Below are positions 55,601 through 62,395 of a DNA stretch of 64,000 bases, in pieces. Under the pieces are notes generated by a model. The model saw nothing but the letters and a program-made list of their open reading frames with translations, did no database searches and was not told where the DNA came from. Each line of letters begins with the position of its first letter. Within the stretch, counting starts at the first letter, position 1. Both the position numbers and the translations under genes were made by a program. Source of the stretch: Bradyrhizobium sp. LTSP885 (GTDB lineage Bacteria > Pseudomonadota > Alphaproteobacteria > Rhizobiales > Xanthobacteraceae). The stretch spans positions 124,001-188,000 of the forward strand of contig NZ_JYMT01000038.1 in the NCBI RefSeq assembly GCF_000938305.1, given 5' to 3'.

Positions 55601-55787
55601 ACAGTGAGGCGCTGACCGGCGGCCAGGGGGTGCCGGGAGGACAGCCGAGATAGAGATATTGCAGGCCGTATTGTGCGGCAAACGCCGTCGCGGCGCCGTC
55701 GAGGACGATATTTCCTGCCGAATCGAGATGAAGTTCCGGTCGGGTTAAACCACCGATTGTATAGGCAGGTATGGTCGTCATGGTCAC
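46638..55787 (-). CDS. Giant 3,049-residue surface protein: cadherin-like repeats, beta-helix, matrixin-like protease
   Basis: Domains in order: a short N-terminal head without signal peptide (about 1-65); 13 cadherin-like repeats of about 103 residues (66-1399), with DPHTGVVTVADPTKIDYE and VTAQASDGT as repeat cores; five other beta-sandwich repeats (about 1400-2065); a right-handed beta-helix with many short strands (about 2068-2700, beginning VFYIDNSAAGSTNAGTEANPY); and a matrixin-type metalloprotease segment around residues 2742-2890. There the zinc motif HELGHVLGLPDS starts near residue 2855 and a Met-turn candidate is DLMYIG. An Ala/Pro-rich tail ends in HDLIV. The lack of Sec signal and the hydrophobic C-terminal end suggest type I secretion; no HlyB/HlyD genes are in the window. 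A good GGAG ribosome binding site precedes the start. Such proteins act as adhesins; the protease part may process itself or host and neighbour proteins. Confidence 0.92.
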   Translation of the reverse strand: MTMTTIPAYTIGGLTRPELHLDSAGNIVLDGAATAFAAQYGLQYLYLGCPPGTPWPPVSASLSTPLDTNSAANSVLEGAAANTAVNLTVSATSSAGNPVTYSLTGDSSGGGFKIDPHTGVVTVADPTKIDFESSAGHAYTVTVLANDGILTSSQNFTIAVNDVAPVAPTDSNAAANTIAEGAAAGTLVGITAHSTDVNGGTVTYSLATDSSGGGFKVDPHTGVVTVADPTKIDYESAPGHAYTITVSASDGTLASSQTFTIGVTDVAPSAPVDSNAAANTVAEGAAAGTAVGITAHATDINGPAVTYSLTGDTSGGGFTIDHNTGVITVADPTKIDYETAPGHAYTVTAQASDGTLTNSQTFTIAVSDVAPSAPSDTDASANTVAEGAAAGSTVGVTAHSTDVNGPPVTYSLVGDTSGGGFTINAATGVVTVADPTKIDYETAPGHAYTVTAQASDGTLTNSQTFTIAVSDVAPSTPVDSDATANAVTEGAANGTTVGVTAHSTDVNGPPVTYSLVGDTSGGGFTINAATGVVTVADGTKIDYESAPGHAYTVTAQASDGTLTNSQTFTIGVNDVTIGAPTDTNAAPNSVVEGAANGSTVGITASAIDPNGPPTTYALIGDTSGGGFTINAATGVVTVADATKVDYETAAGHAYTVDVQATNGATVTSQNFTIAVTDVAPSAPTDSDAAANTIAEGAANGSTVGVTASSTDVNGPAVTYSLTGDTSGGGFTINAATGVVTVADATKIDYETAPGHAYTVTAQASDGTLTNSQTFTIAVTDVAPSAPVDSDASADTITEGAANGSTVGITAHSTDINGPAVTYSLTGDTSGGGFTIDHNTGVITVADATKIDYESAPGHAYTVTAQASDGTLTNSQTFTIAVTDAAPSTPTDSDAAANTVVEGAANGSTVGITAHSTDVNGPAVTYSLVGDTSGGGFTINAATGVVTVADSTKIDYESSPGHAYTVTAQASDGTLTNSQAFTIAVTDAAPSTPVDSDAAANTIAEGAVNGSTVGVTASSTDINGPAVTYSLTGDTSGGGFTINAATGVITVADSTKIDYESAPGHAYTVTAQASDGTLTNSQTFTIAVSDVAPSTPVDTDATANAVTEGAANGSTVGVTAHSTDVNGPAVTYSLTGDTSGGGFTINAATGVVTVADSTKIDYETAPGHAYTVTAQASDGTLTNSQTFTIAVADAAPSTPTDSDAAANTVVEGAANGSTVGVTAHSTDVNGPAVTYSLVGDTSGGGFTINAATGIITVADATKIDYETAAGHAYTVTAQASDGTLTNSQAFVIAVTDVAPSTPVDSDASVDQVAISAPAGTYVGITASSTDVNGPAVTYSLVGDTSGGAFTIDPTTGKVTVADPSKIHIADPSYDITVDSSDGTLHSQHSFTIAVVIDAAPVVTAGHTLAYTENQAATAIDPAMTVTDSDNANLAHATVQITGGYVNGEDILGFTDTAHITHSFDAATGTLTLTGSDTVADYQAALDSVTYFNTSDNPSGAPRTVTIVANDGTLDSSHVTDTINVTPVNDPPVVTASHALNYIENQPATEFDPAITVSDVDNTTLASATVQISGNYANGQDILGFVNTAHITGSFNAATGMLTLTGSDTVADYQAALASVTYFNNSDNPSGLDRTVTIIANDGTANSTAVTDTIHVTPVDDAPVTSAGASSPLNYLENQVATAIDPTVTVSDVDNANMVSATVTISSNFVSGEDVLGFTDQNGIHGSYNALTGALSLTGSSSVANYAAALDSVTYFNSSDNPSGLDRTVSYGVDDGTLPSNLSTATIHVTPVNDPPVVTFGAITGFTEPPNGTPAANSVPITIAPSLTISDVDSSNLTSATFVLNDLKPSDALSISGHAGASGDIGSIHFDISSTATTETVTLTGTDTISNYNSVLDSIQFNNTSENPDQTARSYTVTAVDDGATGAPNNNTGSASTTGTVTAVDDAPTAAVPADSSIGTAFSHTDLAISGLSVADVDAGSGNVTATISSGHAALNFTTTGLASFTNNDTHTVTLTGTVAQVNTALATLTYNSDDGFTGSDTVTLNVNDNSNTGTGGPQTSGAHTFHVGVVPQVFYIDNSAAGSTNAGTEANPYTSIAAFNAANPAGSGDYVVLEHGTGTYSEANGINLANGVNLIGGSQTLQFTNPVTSAVVTANVGSGTDPVIKLTAGSADNGIDLLGTSGHTISHVAVDTTLGTGMGISDDGNSVGTVTMSGIVVSTASGNGLGFTHGGTVAVTGTGNTILSLTGTALDIENTTISASGLTFQSISSTGSSTHAGIILDTTGTSGGLTITGTGAAGSGGTINGKTGSDILSGTDAGGQTTSGNGGTGIYLHSTSNVSLTDVALHDFSNFAIYGNNVTGFTLANSTISGTNGTNNAGDQEESSIRFDNLLGTSSITGSSISGGYQGNIDLYNTSGTLNRLTMDSDTFGLINTTGGNDNVRGQVYNTATANYTVTNSTFAGTKADFIAFAANNNTSMDAVVRSNTFHNGQAIVPGGGTAVDIRSGSGGNVSAATTTFDISHNILTDGGANAFDTVGIFVAKGQDNGTMSGTIASNQVGPALSGSNSDGIFVRDAGHGSLTTLIQNNTITGVGDSGIALQNNDGSSTLNATLYGNSVSSPTSAFPFAALDVENGATATDTSTTNIVVGSGNGVTGTKNTLTDNSLYATDVELSNFNSSTHLNLSKNGSGSGTPQGVITDDNNGSPNVDTTGGSGSTTLVTTLPALPAVVAPLLTAAGGVQASTPTTGEMHLTQNELDSVVAAAIAEWAAAGASAAQIAALQAVTFSVADLSGQILGQEGSGHITVDTDAAGQGWFVDPTPSVNSEFTHALNASGTNLLTDASSAAAGHIDLLTTVVHELGHVLGLPDSTSPSDTNDLMYIGLADGERRLPTATDVAHASVAPNSAFQAIASNTAAPPVSVGAAPAASTPSPAAPPVAPSDSGHSIGGSAGGAFVFAHTDASPPPPSTVTPVGLIGGDSFDFSAFTSAPAQHVTVASPAMSPGVTQGNWADLLSWHDAHSTIGLGDASGGVGALPTDTHTVALGGYHHDLIV
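51590..55592. repeat. Thirteen tandem 309-base repeats inside the giant gene
   Basis: Thirteen direct repeats of about 309 bases (103 codons) code for the cadherin-like units. The middle copies are near-identical at base level: GCGTGCCGTCGCTGGCCTGC recurs at about 51941 and 52250 and then at each 309-base step. The end copies are more diverged, the pattern of recent expansion in the middle of an array. Copy number may vary between strains. Confidence 0.85.
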
Positions 55788-55793
55788 TCCTGC

Positions 55794-55813
55794 AACCGGT
55801 CAGAAACCGGTCA
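55794..55813. promoter_or_regulatory. Two direct repeats of AACCGGTCA, one helical turn apart
   Basis: AACCGGTCA occurs at 55794-55802 and 55805-55813, 11 bases apart, just upstream of the ribosome binding site of the giant gene (start at 55787). Read on the minus strand it is TGACCGGTT twice. Spacing of one helical turn would suit a regulator dimer. The sequence overlaps the leader, so an effect on translation is also possible. Confidence 0.5.
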
Positions 55814-55837
55814 ATAACTACGCTTGTCGGAAATGAT

Positions 55838-55861
55838 GACGTGTGAACCCGTTCACACGTC
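55838..55861. promoter_or_regulatory. Perfect 24-base palindrome upstream of the giant gene (operator candidate)
   Basis: GACGTGTGAAC-CC-GTTCACACGTC is a perfect inverted repeat with 11-base arms around a two-base centre. It begins about 50 bases upstream of the giant gene's ATG. A two-base loop is too short for an RNA hairpin terminator, so a dimeric protein operator (TetR- or GntR-like half-sites) fits better. No regulator gene adjoins it, so the factor would be encoded elsewhere. Confidence 0.7.
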
Positions 55862-56511
55862 GGGGTTGATCGTCTGTGCTGTGTGCAGGGGGCTGTTTGG
55901 GTTGGCCGGAAACACGAGAAGGCCGCGCCGTCGGCGCAAATACGCCAGCCAGTTGAAATGCACTTGCCATAACGCAGTCGCCTCACTCACGCCGCGACTG
56001 AAACCCATTGAATGTTCAAGAAAAATGCGGCGGCCAACAAAATTCACTCTTTGGCAACCATGACCGTATGGGCGATGCTTCGATGTGTCAATGTATGTCC
56101 GGATGAAGGCCTGCCGGTAACCTTGATGGGTACTCCGCACCGGGAGGTAGAGTGCTTCAATTGGCCGCATGCTGGCGCCCGTCGCTCAATATCTTTGCAG
56201 CGCACGCGAGGATCGATGCGATGTGACAAGCCTGTGTCACTTACTCGCCTTGTGATTGCTCCATGATGGAACAAGGGGCTAGCTTGCGATCCCGATATGT
56301 CAGCGATCCTGCCCCTTCCGCTCGGCCTTAGCGCCCGATCGCGCCGTAAGGCTTTCAGACTGCGTAACTATTTTGCTTGATCCGGCGGCCGTCTTGAACA
56401 GACTGGGGGGCGGTCACATCTGTGACGTCCGCCGCGGCGATGTTACGGCGGCCACCTGCGCTGAATTACTGCAGTTTCAATTGGGACGTTCGGCTCTTTG
56501 GGGAGACGGAA
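55862..56511. other. Rest of the 724-base intergenic region, with two further inverted repeats
   Basis: No gene with family features or a sound ribosome binding site was found between the giant gene and the efflux adaptor. Two operator-like inverted repeats lie on the efflux side: GTGACA-AGCCTG-TGTCAC at 56223-56240 and GTCACA-TC-TGTGAC at 56413-56426. Neither matches the CRP spacing. The second lies about 86 bases before the adaptor's start, where a repressor site for the pump would be expected. Short open frames here are probably chance. Confidence 0.5.
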
Positions 56512-57747
56512 TTGAATTTGACTGACAGAACGGGGCACCCGGCTCCGGCGGCCCGCCTGGAGCGCCATTCGCTGCACCGCTTTGCCTGGCGCAGTCTTGC
56601 GCCGGTCGGTCTTGTCTTCGCGCTGGCGCTCGGCGGCTGCGATGACAAGGCGCAATCGCAGGCAGCCGCGCCTCCACCGCCGCCCGTGACGGTCGCGCAG
56701 CCGGTCAAGCGCACGGTCACCGACTGGGATGAGTTCACCGGCCGCTTCGATGCGATCGAGGAGGTCCAGATCCGCGCGCGCGTCGGCGGCTTCGTCAACA
56801 GCGTCGAGTTCAAGGACGGTGCGATCGTCCATGCCGGCGATCTGCTTTACACCATCGATCCGCGCCCGTTCGAGGCCGTCGCGCAGCAGGCCGAAGGCCA
56901 GCTCGCCGACGCACGCGCCAAGGGGGAACTCGCCAAGCGCGATCTCGATCGCGGCCTGAGCCTGGTGCAGACCAGCGCGGTCTCGGAACAAGTCGTCGAC
57001 CAGCGCCGTCAGGCGTTGCAGGCAGCGCGCGCCGCCGAGACCCAGGCCGAGGGCGTGCTGAAGGCCGCCCAGCTCAACATCGAGTTCGCGCATGTGATCG
57101 CGCCGATCACCGGCCGCGTCAGCCGCCATCTGGTGACCCCCGGCAACCTCGTGCAAGGGAGCGAGAGCGGCGCGACGCTGCTGACCTCGATCGTGTCGCT
57201 CGATCCGATCTACATCTATTTCGACGTCGACGAGGCGACCTATCAGCGCAACAGCAAGCTCTGGTTCGAAGGCAGGCGTCCGAGCTCACGGGACACCGCC
57301 AATCCGGTGCAGGTGACGCTGACCGGCGAAACCAAGCCCTCGCATGAGGGCAAGATGGACTTCCTCGACAACCGCCTGGATGTCTCGACCGCGACGCTGC
57401 GCAGCCGCGCGATCATCCCCAACAGCGATCTCTCGATCCTGCCCGGCCAGTTCGGCCGCGTCAGGATCATCGGCTCCGCGCCCTACGAGGCGCTGCTGAT
57501 CCCGGACACTGCTGTTGCCACCGACCAGTCGCGCAAGATCGTGTTCGTGGTCAAGGACGACAATACCGTGGAGGCCAGGCCGGTCGTGCTCGGGCCGCTC
57601 GACGATGGCCTGCGGGTGATCCGCGAAGGCCTCAAGGCGGAAGATCACGTGATCGTCGATGGCCTGCAGCGCGCCCGCGTCGGCGCCAAGGTGACCCCGC
57701 AACTGGCCAAGGGATCTGACAAGGCGCCGGCAGGTGCCAAGCCATGA
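56512..57747 (+). CDS. RND efflux system periplasmic adaptor lipoprotein
   Basis: A 411-residue membrane fusion protein. A lipobox (ALALGGC, Cys43) anchors it to the inner membrane. The barrel-sandwich and hairpin pattern follows: VQIRARVGGFVNSVEFKDG, then a helical hairpin (residues about 120-185), and APITGRVSRHLVTPGNLV. The C-terminal part has RVIREGLKAEDHVIVDGLQ. It bridges the RND pump to an outer-membrane channel, which is not encoded here. The TTG at 56512 was chosen because GGGGAGACGGA precedes it and the lipoprotein signal starts nearby; the n-region remains unusually long (about 30 residues). The pump gene overlaps its stop (ATGA). Confidence 0.9.
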   Translation: MNLTDRTGHPAPAARLERHSLHRFAWRSLAPVGLVFALALGGCDDKAQSQAAAPPPPPVTVAQPVKRTVTDWDEFTGRFDAIEEVQIRARVGGFVNSVEFKDGAIVHAGDLLYTIDPRPFEAVAQQAEGQLADARAKGELAKRDLDRGLSLVQTSAVSEQVVDQRRQALQAARAAETQAEGVLKAAQLNIEFAHVIAPITGRVSRHLVTPGNLVQGSESGATLLTSIVSLDPIYIYFDVDEATYQRNSKLWFEGRRPSSRDTANPVQVTLTGETKPSHEGKMDFLDNRLDVSTATLRSRAIIPNSDLSILPGQFGRVRIIGSAPYEALLIPDTAVATDQSRKIVFVVKDDNTVEARPVVLGPLDDGLRVIREGLKAEDHVIVDGLQRARVGAKVTPQLAKGSDKAPAGAKP

Positions 57748-60700
57748 ATCTCGGCAGGCTTTCCATCAACCAGCCCATCCTCGCGATGGTGCTGTCGATC
57801 GTGCTGCTGATCGTCGGCGCGATCGCCTACACCACGTTGCCGGTCTCGGAATACCCGCAAGTAGTGCCGCCGACCGTCACCGTCACCACGCAATATCCCG
57901 GCGCGTCCGCGCAAACCGTGTCCGACACCGTCGCCGCCCCGATCGAGCAGCAGATCAACGGCGTCGAGGACATGCTGTATCTCTACAGCCAGGCGACCTC
58001 GAACGGCCAGTTGACCATCACCGTCACCTTCAAGCTCGGCACCGATCTCGACAAGGCCCAGGTGCTGGTGCAGAACCGCGTTGCGATCGCGCAGCCGCAG
58101 TTGCCGGAGGAAGTGCAGCGCAACGGCGTCGTCACGCAGAAGAACTCGCCTGACATCCTGCTCGTCGTGTTCATGCTGTCGCCCGACGACACCTTCGACC
58201 AGCTCTACATCTCGAACTATTCCCTGCTGCAGGTGCGCGACCAGCTGCTGCGGCTCGATGGTATCGGCGACATCACGATCTTCGGCGCCCGCGACTATTC
58301 GATGCGGCTGTGGCTCGACCCCGACAAGATCGCCAATCTCGGCATGACCTCGGGCGATGTGATCGCGGCGGTCCGGGCCCAGAACCTGCAGATCGCCGGC
58401 GGCCAGATCGCGGAGCCGCCGATCTCGGATCGCGCCTTTTCGCCGAACCTCGCCTTTACCGGCCGGCTCAAGGATGTCTCGCAATTCGAGAATATCGTGG
58501 TCAAGGCCGGCAGCGACGGCCGCACCGTGCGGCTGCGCGACGTCGCCCGGATCGAACTCGGCGCACTGGCCTATAGCACCAACAGCTTCCTGCTGAAGAA
58601 GTCGGCGGTGGCGATGCTGGTGACGCAGCGGCCGGGCTCGAACGCGCTGGCGACCTCCAAGGGCATCTACGACACCATGGCGAAGCTCAAGACGAGCTTC
58701 CCCAAGGGGCTCGACTACAACATCGGCTACAACCCGACCGAGTTCATTGCCCAGTCGATCCACGAGCTGATCAAGACCATCTATGAGGCGATGATCCTGG
58801 TGGTCGTGGTGGTGCTGGTGTTCCTGCAGGGCTGGCGGCCCGCGATCATCCCGATCATCGCGATCCCGGTGTCGCTGGTCGGCACCTTCGCGGTGATGGC
58901 CGCGCTCGGCTTCGGAATCAACAACCTCACGCTGTTCGGCCTCGTGCTCGCGGTCGGCATCGTGGTCGACGACGCCATCGTGGTGGTCGAGAATGTCGAG
59001 CGGCATCTCGAACATGGCCTGAACCGGCGCGATGCCGCGCTCAAGACGATGGAGGAGGTCGGCGGCGCACTGGTCTCGATCGCACTGGTGCTGTGCGCGG
59101 TGTTCGTGCCGACGGCCTTCCTCGGCGGCATCTCCGGACAGTTCTTCCAGCAATTCGCGGTCACGATCGCGGTCGCGACCGCGATCTCCTGCTTCTGCTC
59201 GCTGACGCTGTCGCCGGCGCTGGCCTCGATGATCCTGGTTCCGCATGAGGACAAGCGACCGCCGGCGCGCTGGAATGTGCTCGCGCGCGGCTGGTCTGCC
59301 TTTACCGGCGTGTTCAATCGCGTGTTCGATCGATTGGCGCACGGTTATGGCGCAACCGCGTCATTTGTGATCCGCCACTCGGTGGTGATGCTGCTGCTTT
59401 ATGTTGTCCTGATCGGCAGCGCCGGATGGCTGCTCGCCACCACGCCGCAAGGTTTCATTCCCGCGCAGGACCGCGGCTACGTCATCGTGTCGGTCCAACT
59501 GCCTGGCGCGGCGTCGCTAACCCGCACCACCGAGGTTGTCCGCGAGATCGAGCGGATCGCGCTCGAGGTGCCCGGCGTGGTCCGCGTGCCGTCGTTTGCC
59601 GGCTTCTCCGGCGCGACGCGGACGCAGGCGAGCAACGCTGCGGCGCTGTTCCCGGTGTTCGACGAGCCGGAACTGCGGGCCAAGAAGGGGCAGAGCGCGA
59701 CCTTGATCACCAACGAGCTGCGCAAGCGGCTGTCGGCAATCCAAGGCGCCTTCATCATCGTGATCCCGCCGCCCGCGGTGCCCGGCATCGGCACCGGCGG
59801 CGGCTTCGCGATGCGCATCCAAGACCGTCAGGGCCGCGGGTCGCAACTGCTTGCCTCCGCCACCGACGAACTCGTCGGCGCTGCGCGCAAGGCGCCGGGG
59901 CTGACGTCGGTGTTCTCGCCCTACACCGCCAACACCCCGCAGGTGTTCGTCGATATCGACCGTGTCAAGGCGCAGAAGCTCGGCGTTCCCATCGCCAATG
60001 TCACCGACACGATCGAGACTTATTTCGGCTCGACCTATGTCAACGACTTCAACCTGTTCGGGCGCACCTATCACGTCACCGCGCAGGCCGATCTGCCGTT
60101 CCGCAAGGAGACCACCGACCTGGCGCGGCTGCGCACCCGCAACGCCAATGGCGACATGGTGATGCTCGGCAGCGTCGTGGACTTCAAGGACATCTCGGGC
60201 CCCGACCGCGTCGCGCGCTACAATCTTTATCCAGCCTCCGAGCTGCAGGGCGACACGCTGCCCGGCACCAGTTCGGCGACCGCGATCGACATCATGAAGC
60301 GGTTGGCGGACGAAACGCTGCCGAGCGGTTTCGCCTATGACTGGACCGACCTGTCCTATCAGCAGGTCAACGGCGCCAGTGCCGGCCTGTACGTGTTCCC
60401 GATCTGCGTGCTGTTCGTCTTTCTCGTGCTGGCCGCGCAATATGGCAGCTGGACGCTGCCTTTCGCCGTGATCCTGATCGTGCCGATGTGCCTGTTCGCA
60501 GCCACCATCGGCGTTCGCATCATGGGGCAGGACGTCAACATCCTGACCCAGATCGGCTTCGTGGTGCTGGTGGGGCTGGCCGCCAAGAATGCCATCCTGA
60601 TCGTCGAGTTCGCGCGCGACATCGAGCTGGAGGGCAAGCCGCGGCTGGAGGCGGTGATCGAGGCCTGTCGCTTGCGCCTGCGGCCGATCCTGATGACGTC

Positions 60701-60917
60701 GTTCGCCTTCATCCTCGGCGTGCTGCCGCTGGTGGTGTCGACCGGCTCGGGATCGGAAATGCGCCAGGCCGTCGGCGTCGCCGTGTTCTTCGGCATGCTC
60801 GGCGTCACGCTGTTCGGCCTGGTCTTCACCCCGATCTTCTACATGGTGGTGCGCAACCTGGCCGAGGGGAAGAACGAGGCGAAGCCGGTTGAGACGACGG
60901 CGTCCGCGGCGGGGTGA
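57744..60917 (+). CDS. RND multidrug efflux pump (HAE1 family, AcrB/MexB-like)
   Basis: A 1,057-residue proton-driven pump with the usual two-fold repeat and 12 membrane segments. The N-terminal helix is PILAMVLSIVLLIVGAIAYT, followed by VSEYPQVVPPTVTVTTQYPG. The proton-relay Asp pair is in the VDDAIVVVENVERHLEHG segment of helix 4, and the second repeat has FVVLVGLAAKNAILIVEFARD. Length is close to AcrB. It takes drugs, detergents or similar from the membrane and periplasm and exports them with the adaptor encoded just upstream. No TolC-like channel gene and no regulator are adjacent. Confidence 0.95.
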   Translation: MNLGRLSINQPILAMVLSIVLLIVGAIAYTTLPVSEYPQVVPPTVTVTTQYPGASAQTVSDTVAAPIEQQINGVEDMLYLYSQATSNGQLTITVTFKLGTDLDKAQVLVQNRVAIAQPQLPEEVQRNGVVTQKNSPDILLVVFMLSPDDTFDQLYISNYSLLQVRDQLLRLDGIGDITIFGARDYSMRLWLDPDKIANLGMTSGDVIAAVRAQNLQIAGGQIAEPPISDRAFSPNLAFTGRLKDVSQFENIVVKAGSDGRTVRLRDVARIELGALAYSTNSFLLKKSAVAMLVTQRPGSNALATSKGIYDTMAKLKTSFPKGLDYNIGYNPTEFIAQSIHELIKTIYEAMILVVVVVLVFLQGWRPAIIPIIAIPVSLVGTFAVMAALGFGINNLTLFGLVLAVGIVVDDAIVVVENVERHLEHGLNRRDAALKTMEEVGGALVSIALVLCAVFVPTAFLGGISGQFFQQFAVTIAVATAISCFCSLTLSPALASMILVPHEDKRPPARWNVLARGWSAFTGVFNRVFDRLAHGYGATASFVIRHSVVMLLLYVVLIGSAGWLLATTPQGFIPAQDRGYVIVSVQLPGAASLTRTTEVVREIERIALEVPGVVRVPSFAGFSGATRTQASNAAALFPVFDEPELRAKKGQSATLITNELRKRLSAIQGAFIIVIPPPAVPGIGTGGGFAMRIQDRQGRGSQLLASATDELVGAARKAPGLTSVFSPYTANTPQVFVDIDRVKAQKLGVPIANVTDTIETYFGSTYVNDFNLFGRTYHVTAQADLPFRKETTDLARLRTRNANGDMVMLGSVVDFKDISGPDRVARYNLYPASELQGDTLPGTSSATAIDIMKRLADETLPSGFAYDWTDLSYQQVNGASAGLYVFPICVLFVFLVLAAQYGSWTLPFAVILIVPMCLFAATIGVRIMGQDVNILTQIGFVVLVGLAAKNAILIVEFARDIELEGKPRLEAVIEACRLRLRPILMTSFAFILGVLPLVVSTGSGSEMRQAVGVAVFFGMLGVTLFGLVFTPIFYMVVRNLAEGKNEAKPVETTASAAG

Positions 60918-60940
60918 GGTTGCCCGCTGACCTCTCCACC

Positions 60941-61044
60941 GTCATTCCGGGGCGCGCGAAGCGCGAGCCCGGAATCGATCAGGCCACGCGCTCTGCGGAG
61001 AAATGGATTCCGGGCTCGCGCCAAGAGGCGCGCCCCGGAATGAC
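60941..61044. repeat. Intergenic inverted repeat, family B (second copy)
   Basis: A 104-base palindrome with ends GTCATTCCGGGGCGCG and CGCGCCCCGGAATGAC, and inner arms GAGCCCGGAATC and GATTCCGGGCTC. It follows the pump gene and precedes the third binding-protein gene, as a likely terminator of the efflux operon. Confidence 0.85.
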
Positions 61045-61150
61045 GAGGCAAGCCCATACCTTTGACTGATCGGAAATAGATGGGCAGCGGCAGGGTTATA
61101 AAATAACGTCACGCCGAATTTTCCTGATAGAAACTGCTGGGAGAACATAA

Positions 61151-62353
61151 ATGAAATCGGGATTGTTGTCGGGATTTCTGGCCGCCGCCGCAGCGTGCAG
61201 CCTGTTGCTTGCGGTGCCGGCGCAGGCTGAAGGCGTCAAGATCGGTGTCCTCAACGATCAGTCCGGCGTTTACGCCGATTACGGTGGCAAATATTCCGTC
61301 GAAGCCGCCAGGATGGCGATCGAGGATTTCGGCGGCGAGGTGCTTGGCCAGAAGGTCGAGTTGGTCACCGCCGATCACCAGAACAAACCCGATCTCGCCT
61401 CTGCGATCGCGCGCCGCTGGTATGACGCCGATGGCGTCGACATGATCACCGAGCTGACGGCGTCGTCGGTGGCGCTGGCGGTCCAGGATCTGTCGAAGGA
61501 AAAGAAGAAGATCGACATCGTGGTCGCCGCGGCGACGTCGGCCATCACGGGCAGCGCCTGCTCGCCCTATGGCTTCCACTGGGCATTCGACACCCATGCG
61601 CTTGCAGTCGGCACCGGCGGCGCGCTGGTGAAGGCGGGCGGCGATACGTGGTTCTTCCTCACCGCCGACTATGCGTTCGGCTACGCGCTGGAAAAGGACA
61701 CCAGCGAAATCGTCACAGCCGCCGGCGGCAAGGTGCTCGGATCGGTCCGTGTGCCGCTGAACTCGTCGGACTTCTCCTCCTTCCTGCTGCAGGCGCAGAG
61801 CTCGAAGGCGAAGATCGTCGGCCTCGCCAATGCCGGCCAGGACACCACCAACTCGATCAAGCAGGCCGCCGAATTCGGCATCGTCAAGCAGGGCCAGAAG
61901 CTCGCCGGCCTGCTGATGACGCTCGCCGAGGTTCACGGACTCGGGCTCGAGGCGGCGCAGGGTCTGGTGCTGACCGAGGGGTTCTATTGGGACCATGACG
62001 ACAAGAGCCGCGCCTTCTCCGAGCGCTTCTTCAAGCGCACCGGGCGGATGCCGAGCATGATCCATGCCGGCACCTATTCGGCGACGCTGAGCTATCTGAA
62101 GGCGGTGAAGGCCGCCGGTACCAAGGACACCGAAGCGGTGACCAGGAAGCTGAAGGAACTGCCGGTCGACGACGCCTTCGCGCAGGGCAAGGTGCTGGAG
62201 AACGGCCGTATGGTGCACGACATGTATCTGTTCGAGGTCAAGAAGCCCTCGGAGTCGAAGAAGCCGTTTGATTACTACAAGCAGCTCGCCGTGATACCCG
62301 GCGATCAGGCTTTTCCCAGCGCCAAGGACAGCGGCTGTCCGCTGACGAAGTGA
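61151..62353 (+). CDS. Periplasmic substrate-binding protein, Liv type
   Basis: A 400-residue type I receptor. A Sec signal peptide of about 26 residues (MKSGLLSGFLAAAAACSLLL...AQA) precedes GVKIGVLNDQSGVYADYGGK. Other landmarks are DHQNKPDLASAIARRWYDADGVDMI, TADYAFGYALEKDTSEIV and HAGTYSATLSYLKAVKAAG. The middle region differs clearly from the two receptors at 19 and 26 kb, so its ligand differs. No permease or ATPase genes adjoin. The ATG at 61151 has GGGAG eight bases upstream. Confidence 0.92.
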   Translation: MKSGLLSGFLAAAAACSLLLAVPAQAEGVKIGVLNDQSGVYADYGGKYSVEAARMAIEDFGGEVLGQKVELVTADHQNKPDLASAIARRWYDADGVDMITELTASSVALAVQDLSKEKKKIDIVVAAATSAITGSACSPYGFHWAFDTHALAVGTGGALVKAGGDTWFFLTADYAFGYALEKDTSEIVTAAGGKVLGSVRVPLNSSDFSSFLLQAQSSKAKIVGLANAGQDTTNSIKQAAEFGIVKQGQKLAGLLMTLAEVHGLGLEAAQGLVLTEGFYWDHDDKSRAFSERFFKRTGRMPSMIHAGTYSATLSYLKAVKAAGTKDTEAVTRKLKELPVDDAFAQGKVLENGRMVHDMYLFEVKKPSESKKPFDYYKQLAVIPGDQAFPSAKDSGCPLTK

Positions 62354-62395
62354 GGCGTGGCTAACGTCACGCGAAGCTCGTGACCCAACACAGCT

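Noticed and set aside
55853..56170. A 105-codon minus-strand open frame upstream of the giant gene
   Set aside because: No ribosome binding site, no recognisable domain, and it overlaps the regulatory palindrome.
56223..56240. CRP/FNR site
   Set aside because: The half-sites are TGTGACA and TGTCAC separated by six bases in full, so the distance between the TGTGA and TCAC cores does not match the CRP or FNR consensus.
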